From: Blumeriella jaapii
Lineage: Eukaryota > Ascomycota > Leotiomycetes > Helotiales > Drepanopezizaceae
Assembly (NCBI GenBank): GCA_009599575.1
Contig: VWND01000014.1
Coordinates: 854,561 to 918,560, forward strand
DNA: 64,000 nt
Direction of reading: 5' to 3'
Position 1 is the stretch's first letter; the number at the start of each line of letters is the position of its first letter. This document shows, in pieces, positions 36,207 through 48,244 of the stretch. The notes beneath the pieces are model-generated. The model was not told where the DNA came from. It did no database searches and saw only the letters and a program-made list of their open reading frames with translations. The translations under genes and the position numbers were made by a program.

Positions 36207-36208
<2 letters not shown>

Positions 36209-36269
36209 AAGCGATCTAGCTTCTACAAGCATTTAATCTAAGTGACAATTTTGGACTAACCTCTCGAGG

Positions 36270-36499
36270 ACTACAGTACCATTGCCATTAAAACTGTAGC
36301 CTTTTACAAATTCCCTACATTCCCAACAAATGGTTAAATAAAACAAGTAACCCAAAGACCAGACTTATCGCTAAAGCATCCCCCACTACAGTACCATTGC
36401 CATTAAAACTGTAGCCTTTTACAAATTCCCTACATTTTTAACAGACGGTTAAATAAAACAAGTAACCCAAAGACCAGACTTATCGCTAAAGCATCCCCC
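36270..36499. repeat. 115-bp tandem duplication, two copies
   Basis: Units 36270-36384 and 36385-36499, starting ACTACAGTACCATTGCC and ending GCATCCCCC, differ at only a few positions, so the duplication is recent. Confidence 0.9.
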
Positions 36500-38881
36500 G
36501 TACTCCCAATCAGATCCAAACAACATTTAGACAGTCCAAAGTCAAAGGGTAGGAATCTTATAAAGCACGAACACGAGAGAATTCTTCTTCAACACGATAG
36601 TGGCACGCTGCTAAATATTCTCAGATCTCACATACCCCGTTGCCCCTCGCTCGGCTGGCAGAAGCAGCTTCTATCAAACGAGTACGAGTCAAGAAGGATA
36701 ACTCGCTGGCAGCCTATCTGATGTCCCACATGAAAATTTCGACAGCGAACTACTTAGCAACATTTGAAACCACAGGACATGCGGAAAAGAAAGTCGACGC
36801 TGGGAAAGAAAGGGTGACTAAGAATCCCGACCCAAGTGCCATACCGATCGCACGCGCCTAGCTTTCTCTCTACCCCTTTCGAACAATCTATCCCTTCTCC
36901 AACCTTCCTTTTTCCCCCCTCGAGAGTTCGCCAGATGTGCGAGTGAGCAAAACCCGGGGCGCAGTGCGATGTTTCCGTGCATGTTTACTGTACGTCTACG
37001 CACGCTAAGCGAGTTCTGCATCCGAGACCCCACTGCCCTGTCGTGCCAGCTTCTTCTTCTTCAAGCCAGCATCGCAGAGCTGTTCCCAGCTTCGAAAAAA
37101 GATGAGCATGAGTATCCATAGGCAACGTCCAGAACCCTTGCCAGAGCCGACGTATGCATACCGCAGCCCCCCGAGTGCGACGTGGACATTTCCTTTTCCT
37201 CGAGCTTGCGGCTGCGGAGAGGAGCATTGGAAGAAGACCTGCCCGCGACAAGTCATACATACGCCTCGTAACGGGCTCACACGTCATCTCAGCGAGCTGT
37301 TTTCGATGGGGGTGTGGGATATCGCCACAAGGGGATTTTCGCTAGTGCTTTCTTTCTACCGTGCCTCTCTACCCGCCCTAATCTAGCTCTGGGCTGAGAA
37401 ATATAAGGGCAGGTGCGGTCCCGGAAACAAAGCAGGCCAGAAACCCTGTGTGATCAAGAGAAGCTATAACAGTCCCCAAGACGATGACAGACCGAGCAGT
37501 TTCCAGCATGTTTTAGATGTCAAGCAGTCGATAGCCCGTCTATCCTGTGAGCAGAGAAAAGCAACGAAGCCGGATACGTGGCGGAGTGTGAAAGAGCGTC
37601 TGAGATTGGAACACTGTTCTGAGCGAGCATTGTTTGAACAGCTGACATTGGGACGAGGCATCACAAGCTTTAGACTGTGAATGGCTGGCTAGACCTACGT
37701 TGCCGGCTGCTAATGCTCGCCTCGATAGCGGGCTACGTGCACAAGTACCGAGAGAAAGAAAGCAGAACCCGTCCCATCGCCTTCGCACGTCTACTTAGCA
37801 GTAATAATCGCCTGCTTCACATCATCTAAACGGTCCGCACATGTAACACTTGCGAAGAACGAGATCGCAAAGCTTCTCCATCTCTACTAAGTGAGCCATG
37901 CCCGGGGAGAAATGGCAAGGGCGATATGTTTGGCGCCGGAATGAAAGAAAGTTCTGTTTCTGGAGAAGAAAAAGGGGGATGACGAATTGAGAGAGGGCAA
38001 GCGGAGATACTGTGACGTCCCACTCCCCTTTCTCGCGGTACGACGTGACATTCGGGCTGACCTGAGTGCCTCACCCAGGCCCACGCGATTCAGCGCCTCG
38101 ATACATCCCGTACACCAGACGAAAAGAAGCAGCTTTCGTAGGTTGCCGGCCCGACGGTCTACCCGTATTGCTGCCACATGGTGTATGCGGTTCGTCCCGC
38201 CCTCGCACAACGCTAGCAGGAGAATCCAATGGGCAAGAAGAAGCCAACGAAAAAGATGACAGAATCCAAAGATCAGGACGTCTCCATGGATGTGTAATGG
38301 ACCTCGTCAATCACATCCCGAGCCAGCGAAGAAGAAGAAGCCGCGTCACGAGGGGGAAAGGTGGAAAGGGTCTAAAGGCGAGGGGCGATAGTCCAAGAAA
38401 TGGGTAGCGAGGGCCTCTGTGTTCGGAAGGCGCTCGATCAAGAAGGCGCGCAACAACCGTTATCTCACCCTTGTGGACGTCTGTAGTTACCTGCGATCCT
38501 CGGGGTCAGTGTAATCCATACATACGGATCAGCATTGCACAATCAAAAACGCGAGCGAAGTCTTATCCTGCCTCCCTTTTTTGCGTTCTCTTATTTCCGG
38601 CTCTCGAATGATGGCGTTCAACATGATGCCGAACCCTGTTTTCAACTTTGAGGCCGGAGAAACAACACTTCCTGTCACATTCTGAAGCCCAAAGCGACCA
38701 AGGTTTCCCGACGACTGCAGTTCGTGGTGATGTCTGAGCATCCCTTGTTGGAAAGGTGACTGCAGGCCTTCTCCCGCTGCTGGACGTGTCCGAGGGGGTC
38801 GTGATGCCGTCCGATAAAGGTCGACATTTTGAGTCTGAAGGTGCTGTAGATCGGAATCCTAAGAGTCTTTTTACTTGCCAT

Positions 38882-38953
38882 CTGGCACAAGTAGGTTTCG
38901 CACACCACTCGAAACGGCTGGCACAAGTAGGTTTCGCACACCACTCGAAACGG
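38882..38953. repeat. 36-bp perfect tandem duplication
   Basis: CTGGCACAAGTAGGTTTCGC plus 16 bases, present twice back to back with no mismatch. Confidence 0.9.
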
Positions 38954-41900
38954 CTGGCTCACAAGTTTTCCTATTTTGGGCTGACTCGGCAAGGGTATGT
39001 TGGACGCACATACAGCAAAGAGATTCAAAATGGGTGTCTTTTCGGCTTGGCCAAGGAGCGGGATGGATCGTTAGAGTACACATACAGAGTATACTCGTCC
39101 CAAGTCTTCGAAAGACTGATGATCATCGAGGAAAGCGAAAAGATAAAACATTTTTAAGTCTGCCGCCGCATGCGCCGCAGCACTGGCCTTGGAAGCTGGT
39201 TGGTCCGTGTCTCTGGCCTGTGTAACTCTAATCTGAGTCGCATTGAGAAGACAGCCCCATGGCCTTGGGTTGCAAAGATGCAGGGACGTCGTGGGAGACG
39301 TACGAAGTAAGCGCCATAATCCTGATTCTGGTCTCGATCCCGAGACATTACGGGCATCAGCTCCACTACCGTAACTCAAAATACAGCGGCAATCCACTTG
39401 TCAAGAAGCCAAGAGCCCTTCACCCGGTGGGTAAGGATCCATCTTGAACGCTCCACGCCCGTTTCAGGCTTTTGTGAGGTACTTCACAACTCTGTTTCCC
39501 TGTTCAGGAGGTTCAGACTTACTTGGGCGTACCGGAAGATCCGCCGGCCGGACGGGCCCGCCAATGGCACCGCCGGTACGCCCCTCTCAGCGGCCCGAAG
39601 CGCGATTAAGGATCAGCAGCTCGGAGTAAAGTTATGACAGACGATCCGTAGTGTGGCATGTGCTGCCGATGAAGAACTTGGCCGGTGGCAAGGAAGTATA
39701 GTACAGTGCTTACCCACAAATGCTCTGTACTCCGTACACAGAAGTAGTAAGTACTCTGCTCCGTACTTTGCAAGTAGTGGGTTCCGTCTGCAGGTGTAGT
39801 GTGTGTGGGTATGTGGGTGTGTGGGTGTGTGGCACTCTCTCACAGGCCAAATCCAAACACCCTCCTCACCCTCCTGTTTTCTCACGTGATCCGGCCAACC
39901 CAAACAAACAAACAGCGAAGCGAGAGCGAGATCCCAGCAGCAGCCGAGTCTGGCCCGTGTTGAAGTACATACAGTACTGTCGCTTCTGCTCTTTCACTGA
40001 GCACAGTACACATACAGTACAGTACAGTACTGTACAACCCTGATTCCTACAGCACTGTACATTCCAGGCATCCGCACACGCCGAGGCGGGTATGATCTTC
40101 ACCCGTGCTGCTGGGAGCCATGATCCTTGCCGTCAGCGTGGAATGACTGTGGACGAGTCAGTCGGACGGATAGGTATCGATTGCACAGGATGTAAACACT
40201 CGGTCAGCAAGAACAGCCGAGCGGGGATGGCATGTACTGTACCGATTTTTCTGACCCCCGACATGACGGGCGTTTCCACTCGACTAACATTACTCGATTC
40301 GGTGATCGGTCACAAAGGATCCACCGGGCGTGACGCTCGGTGGTGCAACAAAGTCAAAATCATCCGTTTCTTGCATTGCCCAAGAGTCGAGTTTGGGCAG
40401 GTTGGTTCGGGATCAGTTGGAGCCCTTACCCTCCGTACCACGTCGTCTGTCGCAACGCTCCATTCTTCAGATCGTCGAGGAGTTTACTCGTGACGCTAGA
40501 TCCGTGGTTGGCGCCATGGGAAATGTAGCATGTGGTGTCTCGGGTCTGTATGCGGGCTTGATATTTCCGGTTGTTTGCATACGTACAACCAAGCGACCGA
40601 CCGCTAACCACGGTTCGAGCATCTCGCCGTGCGTCCGCCTCTCTGCTTGTGCTAGCTGAATGGTGAAGAGAATTCCATTTCCTTCAAAAAATGCCGGCTG
40701 CGTTGCTTCGAGAATCGGAAAAGGCGCTAATTGCGAGGGTGGTGGTCCCGGTACCTGTTCTCGGTCACTAAGTTACCTTGAAGGCCGAGAACGAGGTGAC
40801 GAGACTGTCTATACCAACCTTCTCCCTCACTGAATGTTTTTAATTCTGGTATTTTCTGCGCCACAGATTGGACATTCAGTTAGCGGGGGGGGAAGGGGGG
40901 GTGAATGGTCGACAGATCGTTACCTAGTTTCCAAAAGAGAAAGTTCTTTACAATACTTCCTTCAATTGAAAAGTGGAAAGAGATTTGTATGCAACGGGTA
41001 AGACTGATATATCCTAGTGAAGTCAAGAGATGCTATGATCCTGAGATGGTCTCGCCTAAGGCCAGATCGCTGATCAGGTATCCAAACAGCTCCCAGCATC
41101 GGTACCATGAATTAATCACCTTGCCGTGAAATAGCCGAGACTTGCCTTCTGAGTGCTCAGATCGAGTCAGAAGTCGGTTTCGCGAGCCACCTTCTGATTC
41201 TCAGCCAACTCTAAACGTGAAGCCGCTTTTGCTCCAGACGAAAGTGCGAGGGGGGCTTTTGTAGTCGAGCTCGTATCCGTGTTGTTTCTCTTGACGGCAC
41301 GGTCTAGACTCAAGCCCCATCTTCCCAAGAGTCAGGCAGGCCATGCACACTAGGCACCATGTTGTGCAGTCCGGCAAAGAGCGAACCCACGCCGAGTCTC
41401 CATCTCGCGACCCAGCCGGACCCAAAGATGGGCTGGAGATGTAAACCGGGGCCGGCACGGACGGGGCGTTTCCCATCAGGTCCCATTATTGGATCGGAAG
41501 GGTCCCGGCACGCAGAGATGCTGGAGAGGCCTCAGCAACGTGCCGGCCCGCTTCACGTCCCAGAAGACGCAGCAGATGCAGCTGTCAGCCGGTGACAAAT
41601 GAGGCAGAGAGGCAGGGAGGCAGGCTACCAGGGAGGCGGAAGAAGCAACACAGAAATCTCGGGCATGGGAGCGCGCGCGCTGTGAAGAGAAGAGGACGAA
41701 CAGGAGACCTTTGGACACGGCGAGGAGACCTTTGGTATCGAGGGCATTGCGGCCTGAACGGCTGAAAGGGGCGTGCCAGGGGAATCATCAGCAGCTGGGC
41801 TCCTGCAGTCCGTCTGCAGTGCAGGCCTGGGCCGTGGGCGTTTGCTTTCCACGCTTCGGTGAAGGCCTCGTCGCTCTCTCTGGTGGCGCCCACGGATCGA

Positions 41901-42139
41901 GATTCCTGCAAGCAGCGGTTGTGCTTGTTGCTGCCGCTGCTGCTGCTGCTGCTGCTGTCGTCCTCGTCGAGCTGTAGCCGCCAATAGCATCGGCACCACT
42001 ATCCTCGCTGCTCTGCTCTGCTCTTGCATCCAGGGACGCCGTCGAACTGGCCCATACACACATCCTTGCGCCGGACGCCGCAAGCACTTCTTCAGTGGTT
42101 TGTACCGAACTGTGCTGTAACGCGCCCAGAGTCCCAGCT

Positions 42140-42300
42140 TGTCCCCTCGCGCGCTCTTCTCTTCTGCTGCTTCTGCTGCTTCTTCTGCTTCTTCTTCTGC
42201 GTCTTCTGGCTTCTGCTTCTTCCTCTCCGTCTCCGTCTCCGTCTCCGTCTCCGTCTTCGTCTCCGTCTTCGTCTTCGTCTTCGTCTTCTTCGCCCTCCCA
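42140..42300. repeat. TTC/TGC and GTCTCC/GTCTTC microsatellite
   Basis: Irregular trinucleotide and hexanucleotide runs, open in several frames. They produce long spurious Leu/Arg- or Asp/Gly-rich ORFs. Confidence 0.85.
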
Positions 42301-42878
42301 GCTGCCGCCACCCCCTGGGCTCATCTGGTGCGCCGTCGTCCGCTGCTTCGCTGTCGGTGTCCCATGGTGCGCGGTGCAACGCCGTGCTCCTCCCAGGGCG
42401 ACGTTGGCGGCGAGTCGACGACCGACTTCTCTCGGCCTGGCTCCCCCCCCTTCCCAATCACCAGGCCTGCGTCGTCCAGCATTCCATCCATCCCAGGGCC
42501 ACGACACAGGGACAGGTCTCCCCTGGCATCCCGGCCGCGTCGCAAAGTTTCTTTTCGTCGCCCCTTGAGCACCACCCAGGCCGCCGAAGCTTACCCCGCT
42601 GGGCTCGTTCCGTACATCGAAGCATACTTCGGCCCTCGAGAAGGAGACTTTACCCTGTGTCCCAGATGCACGGTACGATAACCAGCGCATGGACAAAGAT
42701 TGAGCATCGCCGTGGCGAGAGGAGTTTGGAGGGCCGCGCCGTATCACCAGCCGACGAGACCAGGAACGCTCAGACGAGACCAGGAACGCTTAAAGCAAGA
42801 TTGGGAATGCTGCGTGCGAGCGAGCGATAAAGAGGAACATCGACACGCCGACCGCCGCGCCCGCGTGAAGCCGCGATC

Positions 42879-44130
42879 ATGAGTGCACCCGCGCAGGACG
42901 GCCCTGGACTCCCCGGCGGGAAGAAGAGAGGCCTGAGCAAGATGGTGTCGAGGTGGAAGACGGTGTTGAAGAGAAGCGATGGCTCGAGACGATTGTCCTT
43001 CTCCACCAAGCCAGCAGCAGCAGCGGTCGCAGCAGCGGCACCAAGGTATGTGCGCGTCCAGACAGATCGGACGGCAGTGGGAGACATATGCTGACTGACT
43101 TCCCCAGTGAGGCCCCATCCTCGTCGTCGCAGCCGGCTCCCATCGAGGGCTCAGCTCTCGTTGTCGACGAGGGGGTGGCCGAGGAACCCGAGGAACCCGC
43201 CGTCGACGGCCTGCCACAAGCCACGAAGGTGATGCGTTCGCAGATTGAGGCCGACCGGGTGAGGAGGATGGGAGAGCGCTTCGCCATCTCCATCGAGCCC
43301 TTGTCGTACGGCGCGGATCGAGAGACGTATCGCATCGAGAAAGCGATTCGCATGCGCGTCCACCGGTACTGCCACCAATGCAGCGCCAGCTTCGAGGGAA
43401 ACAAAGTCTGTGTCCAATGCCAACACGTCCGGTGCAAGTCGTGCCCGCGCTACCCGGCCAGGAAGACGAAAAGAGGAGGAGAAGGAGAAGAAGAAGGGAA
43501 CGGCGCGCGAGAAGAAGAACGTCGCGCCGGACGCGGTCGCGGCCATTGAGCCCGACACGTACTGGGGCCTTCGGGACGAGCAGATCGTCTTGACGAGACC
43601 GAGTCCTCGACCAGGAGCGCAGCCGCTGGTCCTGAAGAAGCCCAAGCAGCGAGTCCGTCGGGCCTGTCACGCATGTAGCACCCTCTTCCCCGGAGGATGC
43701 AAGATATGCCCAACGTGCGAGCATGTTCGCTGCGTGGAATGTCCGCGGACTCCGTCAGTTCTCCCTCCCCTACGCTGAACTCCATGTCTACAATACAGTA
43801 CAGGACTGACCCTCCCTCCCAGAGCCAAGAAGTCGAGATATCCCGACGGCTACCCTGGCGATGCCCCCTCGTCCAACACGGCGCTCCCCGTCAAATACGA
43901 ATGCCACAAGTGCATCAAGGTCTTCCCTGCTGTTCCGCACCCCGACAGCGCCGAAGGTATAGCGCGGAGAGAGCAACGTCGCGCCGCCGGAGTGTACGCG
44001 CTGTCAACATGTCATGTGTCCCGACTGCCCGAGAGCGCCGCCCAGGAGAGTCGAACCGACACCTGATCCAGCCGTCTTGCAGTCCATACGAGCGAAGCTG
44101 GCGGTGCTGAGTGTCGCGAATCCCACGTAG
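42879..44130 (+). CDS. conserved ascomycete cysteine-rich protein, three CxxC modules, with two apparent frameshifts
   Basis: Exons 42879-43045, 43108-43753, 43823-44130; introns of 62 and 69 bp, the second with a CTGAC branch point. Start MSAPAQDG and basic SKMVSRWKTVLKRSDGSRR, then TKVMRSQIEADRVRR, followed by three similar zinc-ribbon-like modules: CHQCSASF..CVQCQHVRCKSC, CHACSTLF..CPTCEHVRCVEC and CHKCIKVFP..CTRCQHVMCPDC. The end IRAKLAVLSVANPT fits. The frame shifts once in a purine run near 43458-43470 and once in a GAGAGAG run near 43975; both shifts are +1 or -2 and both flanks remain clearly coding. Residual assembly indels or slippage are likely; otherwise the gene is broken. I recall this as a conserved ascomycete protein of unknown function; the modules suggest zinc binding. 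Confidence 0.8.
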
Positions 44131-45648
44131 CTGCGCTCGGCGCGGTCGGATGCGATGTTCGGTTTTCTCTTTGGTTTTCTCTTTCGCGCTTGCGTTTGGT
44201 TTGGTTTGACTTGGTTTGATATGCATTTAGCGATGATGAGATGAGTGTTCAGACCGGGTACTGGAGACGAGACATGGCCATTAATAACGCCCATAAGGCT
44301 TTAAATCTTTTTGGTGGAGGCCGAGTCTCAGATGAGATGGGACATCTGTGACGAAAGGAGAATACTCTGTTGGGGGAACTGGTTGTTGTAAACAAAGGAA
44401 GGTGGAGGGAGGGAAGAAAGAGAGAGAGAGAGAGAGAAAGAAGATGAGAGGAGAGGAAGAAAGATTAGAAGAATTTCAGCTCTTTCCTGAGTGTCTATCC
44501 TTTCTATTCAGATGGCCGTCTTCTGAGCGTGCCTCCCCTTAGCAAAGGCCCTTGGCAGAGGTAATAGAAGTTAGCAAGCAACTTCCTCAGTCTGCTGCTG
44601 CCCAAGTGGGCTTAATAATTGACCGGGTTATAGCAGACTTTTCTTCATTTCTGTTGTCTTGATAAGAATTGTCCAAGCCTTTCTCCTAGCATTTCCGTCT
44701 CTTGGCATTGCAAATCCGTCCTTCTGAGGCCCTAGTACGGCAGTCTGTCGATTGTAATCCGCTAGACGTTCATCAATACTATTACTACTATTGCAGAGCC
44801 CAGAATGATACCAAGCTCTTGCGAACTCTCTTCCTCCCTTGTCTGGTCCATCCTAAGCTGCTTGACCTTTTAATATCAGCATAGATCGACTCAAAAAGAT
44901 TGATATGTTAAGACATTCAGTACTCTTCGTGCCTCTTAAATTAAGGCGCCCAAAGTTGGATGATGCTGGCAATCCGGGTTTTGACGCATCTTCTCCCTTT
45001 TCACTGTCTCTTTTGGCGCTCTTCTCCCTTGCCCTTCTTCTGTCTTGCTTTCCTACGATAACGACTTCTCCATCATCGCGAGTCAAGCAATGTTCCAAGT
45101 CAGACAGATCACCGAGAAAGAAGCACTCTTTTTCTTTATCAGTCACCCTTTATTAAGATCAAAGGCATCAATTTGATTACTTTTTGGTGAAGTGAAATAA
45201 GCGTGGATAATATAAGAACTGGAACTTGGCTTTAGAAATCGAGGATCCGAAGTGCGTACGTAGGTAGATACTCATGTTTCTCGTGCCCGCTAAACCAGGA
45301 CAAAAATAGCAAGCGCAGATCTTGTAGTTGAGTCTCAAGGCTTCGAATTGTTGCGTGGTTCATATTGTCATTCACGGTGTCGTCCACATTGCCATTCCTA
45401 TTGTCATTTATTTCTCTCCCCTCGCCTAGCTCCGTCTACTAGCTCGGTTTACGAGACCATTATTTTGCAATAAGTCCTGCTGCAACTTCAACTTCAACCT
45501 CTACTTCAACAAGAACCTTTCAACCCCAACTCCCAACACTAAGTTCGCCTTCAGATTACTTCAAGCTCTGCTCTACTTCAGCTTCACGCTCAACCGCACT
45601 TCACATCTCTCTCCCTTCCGTCTCCTTTCATTCCGCCAACCACCTCAT
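44131..45648. other. intergenic, low-complexity
   Basis: Two plus-strand genes flank it. Contains a GA-rich stretch (44400-44470) and AT-richer DNA; no supported gene. Confidence 0.55.
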
Positions 45649-45798
45649 CTTCAACCACCTCGCCTTCAACCACCTCGCCTTCAACCACGTCGCCTTCAAC
45701 CCCCTCGCCTTCAACCCCCTCGCCTTCAACCCCCTCGCCTTCAACCCCCTCGCCTTCAACCCCCTCGCCTTCAACCCCCTCGCCTTCAACCACCTGAC
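45649..45798 (+). repeat. 15-bp minisatellite, ten units, in the leader of the F-box gene
   Basis: Ten tandem units of CTTCAACCMCCTCGC end 30 bp before the ATG at 45829, so they should be transcribed as a pyrimidine-rich 5' UTR or core promoter. No ATG occurs in the array on plus. Confidence 0.85.
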
Positions 45799-45828
45799 TT
45801 TCGGGCATCTCCGAGCCCATCTCTCAAA

Positions 45829-48244
45829 ATGGCCTCTCCATCCGCCAATCTCAATACGCTGCCCACAGAGCTGCTGCTCCACATCGTCGGATTTGTTAAA
45901 CGCACCTCGGACATCCTGTCTATGTATCGTTCCACACGTCGATTCAATGACATTCTCTTGCCTACCATCTTCACGCGATATCTCACTCGGGCCGCCAATA
46001 CCTGGAGCGAAGGCAACATTGAGCGCGCACTGTTTGAGATCTTCCTGTGGTCTGTGATGGGCAACGAGGTGAACCTGATTCGGCAGCTTACTACTTACCA
46101 TGATCTGATTGATCTCAAAGGGTGCGTTGCGTCCCTTTCCAGACTGCAGAGAACACAGTAGCTAATTGGTGTTCACAGCTACATGATGCAGTCTTACTTC
46201 ATCGAGAAGAAGCAGCTCACCTTCCTTCACTTCGCTATTCTCATGGATGCCCCCAATGTCGCTAACCACCTGATGAAGCACGGCGCCGACCTCATCCAAG
46301 AAGACAGCGACTATCCCGACCTCAGCTCACTTTCTCTCGCGTTGGTTTGCCACCAAGTCAGCAGCCAGCAGGAACTCGGTGCCGCTCTCCGTACTGCCTG
46401 CAACTACGCATTGCCCAGAACCGTTCGATTCCTCCTCGCTCGAGGCGCCGATGCCAACGCCGCCAACAAATACGGATACACTCCGATCCACACGGCCCTC
46501 TCGCAGAGGCAGCGCTGGAGCCAGTTCTCCCAACTCCACACCTTCACGTACCCGGTCAGCCCCTCGGTCAAGCATCCTAAGGTATGGGAGCGCTTGATCA
46601 GCGAGACGGTTGTGGCCTTACGAGCTTACGGCGCCGACGTCCAGAGCCGCATCGCAACATCGCGCTTGCACAAGTGTGACTACAAATGCTGGAAATCGAT
46701 CAGCTGCGAGAATCGGGGTCAGACCCCGTTGCATCTGGCTGCTGCCAGCGGCCTCACGGGCGCGGCACGAGTCGTGCTGCAAGGTCCTGAACACCTGGAT
46801 CTGGCAGACGATGGCGGCTGCACACCTCTGCATTACGCCATGGTTCATGGCCACTCGAAAATGATCAAGTCTCTGCTGCAGTACTCGAGAAAGAAGAACC
46901 CGATTATCAACAAGGTGCTCAAGTCCACGGCTCTCCATGTCGCATGCCGATTCGGCCTGTCGAGCATCGTGTCCAGGATTCTGGAGCAAGGAGCTGATGT
47001 CAACGCCGTCGATGCGCGCGGGCTGACGCCGCTGCACGAGGTCCTGAGCCAGATCCTTCTCGAGAGAGAAACCGAAGCTCTGGCAACCCTACAGACTCTC
47101 GCCCACTTTGGTGCAGATCCCGAGATGCGTACAGTGCATGTGCAGACTCCCAGACAGATTGGGATGAAGCATCCGTGGGGCACGGTTCGAGAGATGTTCA
47201 CCAGATTCACGTGGAATGCCTGTCGCGATTCCTTCTACGTAGATCTGCTGCACACTACGGGATCGCTCGTGCCTGATGAGAGCACTTTAGGTGCAGAGAG
47301 TGTTACGAAGATGGCTCCGAAGAAGCTACCAAGGTTAGTCGATATGCACATTAGGTTTTCTGATCGATGGCTAACGTTTTCAAAGACCGGCGGAGCATAG
47401 TGGCCTCCTGACTGATCAGGAGATGCCGGGTAGAGAATCCGACCTGACCCCAGCGCACCAGAAGACAAGCAAAGCCCGCAAGCCGAAAGCTGATCAGAAG
47501 AGCGTCCGGCCCACCGAGAGTCCAGCGGCCAAATCGGACACCGGCAAGAAGACATCTGCTTCTGGACCCGTGGAGACCCAGGCCGGCGGACTTCAGGCTA
47601 ACGAGGGACGGGCCTTGCCGAAGCCGACAAGCAAGCAGCCCGCTCCGAAACAAGACGCCAGCGTGAACAACAGCCCGATGCCTCCGTCGGCCACGGACAA
47701 GGGAGCCACGGAGCCAAACGCGCGAGCCAGCCATGTCACGGCCCAACCCGAATCCGAGGTCCGCCACGAGCCCGCCAAGGCCCAGGACACCCAAGCCCAG
47801 CCAGAGTTGCCGCTCGCGGCGAAGCACCGAAAGCACATCTTCACCATCTGGGAGGCGGAGCGGTTGGCGTGGGAGAGAAGCAAGAAGACCGGCACCACTG
47901 GCCCGGTCGCGTCTCCCGCGGAGGCCGAGCGTCCCGCTCCGGAGACGGCTCCGGCGGACGACGGCCTCGCTGCCGACAAGGCGAGCGCGCCCACGTCCGA
48001 ACGCAGTCCCGAGCCGCAGCCCGAGGCCAAGCCCATCCCACTCTGGGAGCAGGAAATACTGCGCAACTGGAGCCATCTGCTCCGCCAGCCCAGCCCGGCG
48101 TGGGAGGCCCAGCGGGCGCGGCCACGGCTGACAACGATGAGCGCCGTGCAGTACTTTGAGGCTGGGCTCGCGGCGGCCCCGGGCTTGACGCGAGTGCAGT
48201 TGTTGAGGGCGCTGGTTGCCCAGCTCTTGTCGCGGGGAGGCTGA
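45829..48244 (+). CDS. F-box and ankyrin-repeat protein
   Basis: Exons 45829-46121, 46179-47333, 47386-48244; introns of 57 and 52 bp; 768 aa. Residues about 8-50 form an F-box (LNTLPTELLLHIVGFV..). From about residue 110 to 420 there are ankyrin repeats with typical GADANAANKYGYTPIHTAL, GQTPLHLAAASG, GCTPLHYAMVHGH, STALHVACRFG and GADVNAVDARGLTPLHE segments. The last roughly 290 residues are Pro/Ala/Lys-rich and disordered, ending in a short Leu-rich helix. In this family the F-box binds Skp1 of an SCF ubiquitin ligase and the repeats recruit substrates; the substrate is unknown. F-box/ankyrin genes are often expanded in Pezizomycotina. Start chosen at the first ATG, directly before the F-box. 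Confidence 0.92.

Larger units (their letters stand above)
36500..42878. other. gene-poor region
   Basis: About 6.4 kb without a gene I can support. It contains a 36-bp tandem duplication (38882-38953), GTGT-rich and CAGTAC-rich microsatellites (39780-40070), CT/GTCTCC simple sequence (42140-42300) and a 20-bp direct repeat just upstream of the next gene (about 42750-42790). ORFs up to 319 codons in 41.6-42.8 kb exist on both strands but consist of simple sequence and lack domains. A lineage-specific small gene cannot be excluded. Confidence 0.5.

Noticed and set aside
37450..37680. 76-codon plus ORF and its antisense
   Set aside because: Short, unsupported, and open on both strands.
40092..40493. 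133-codon plus ORF
   Set aside because: No recognisable motif or conserved neighbour and no splice support; kept only as part of a gene-poor stretch.
41788..42830. Long overlapping ORFs on both strands (up to 319 codons)
   Set aside because: They run through TTC/GTCTCC simple sequence that is open in several frames, have no domains, and give Leu/Arg or Asp/Gly runs.
45649..45798. CRISPR-like regular repeat
   Set aside because: Units are 15 bp with no spacers; an ordinary minisatellite in a fungal genome.
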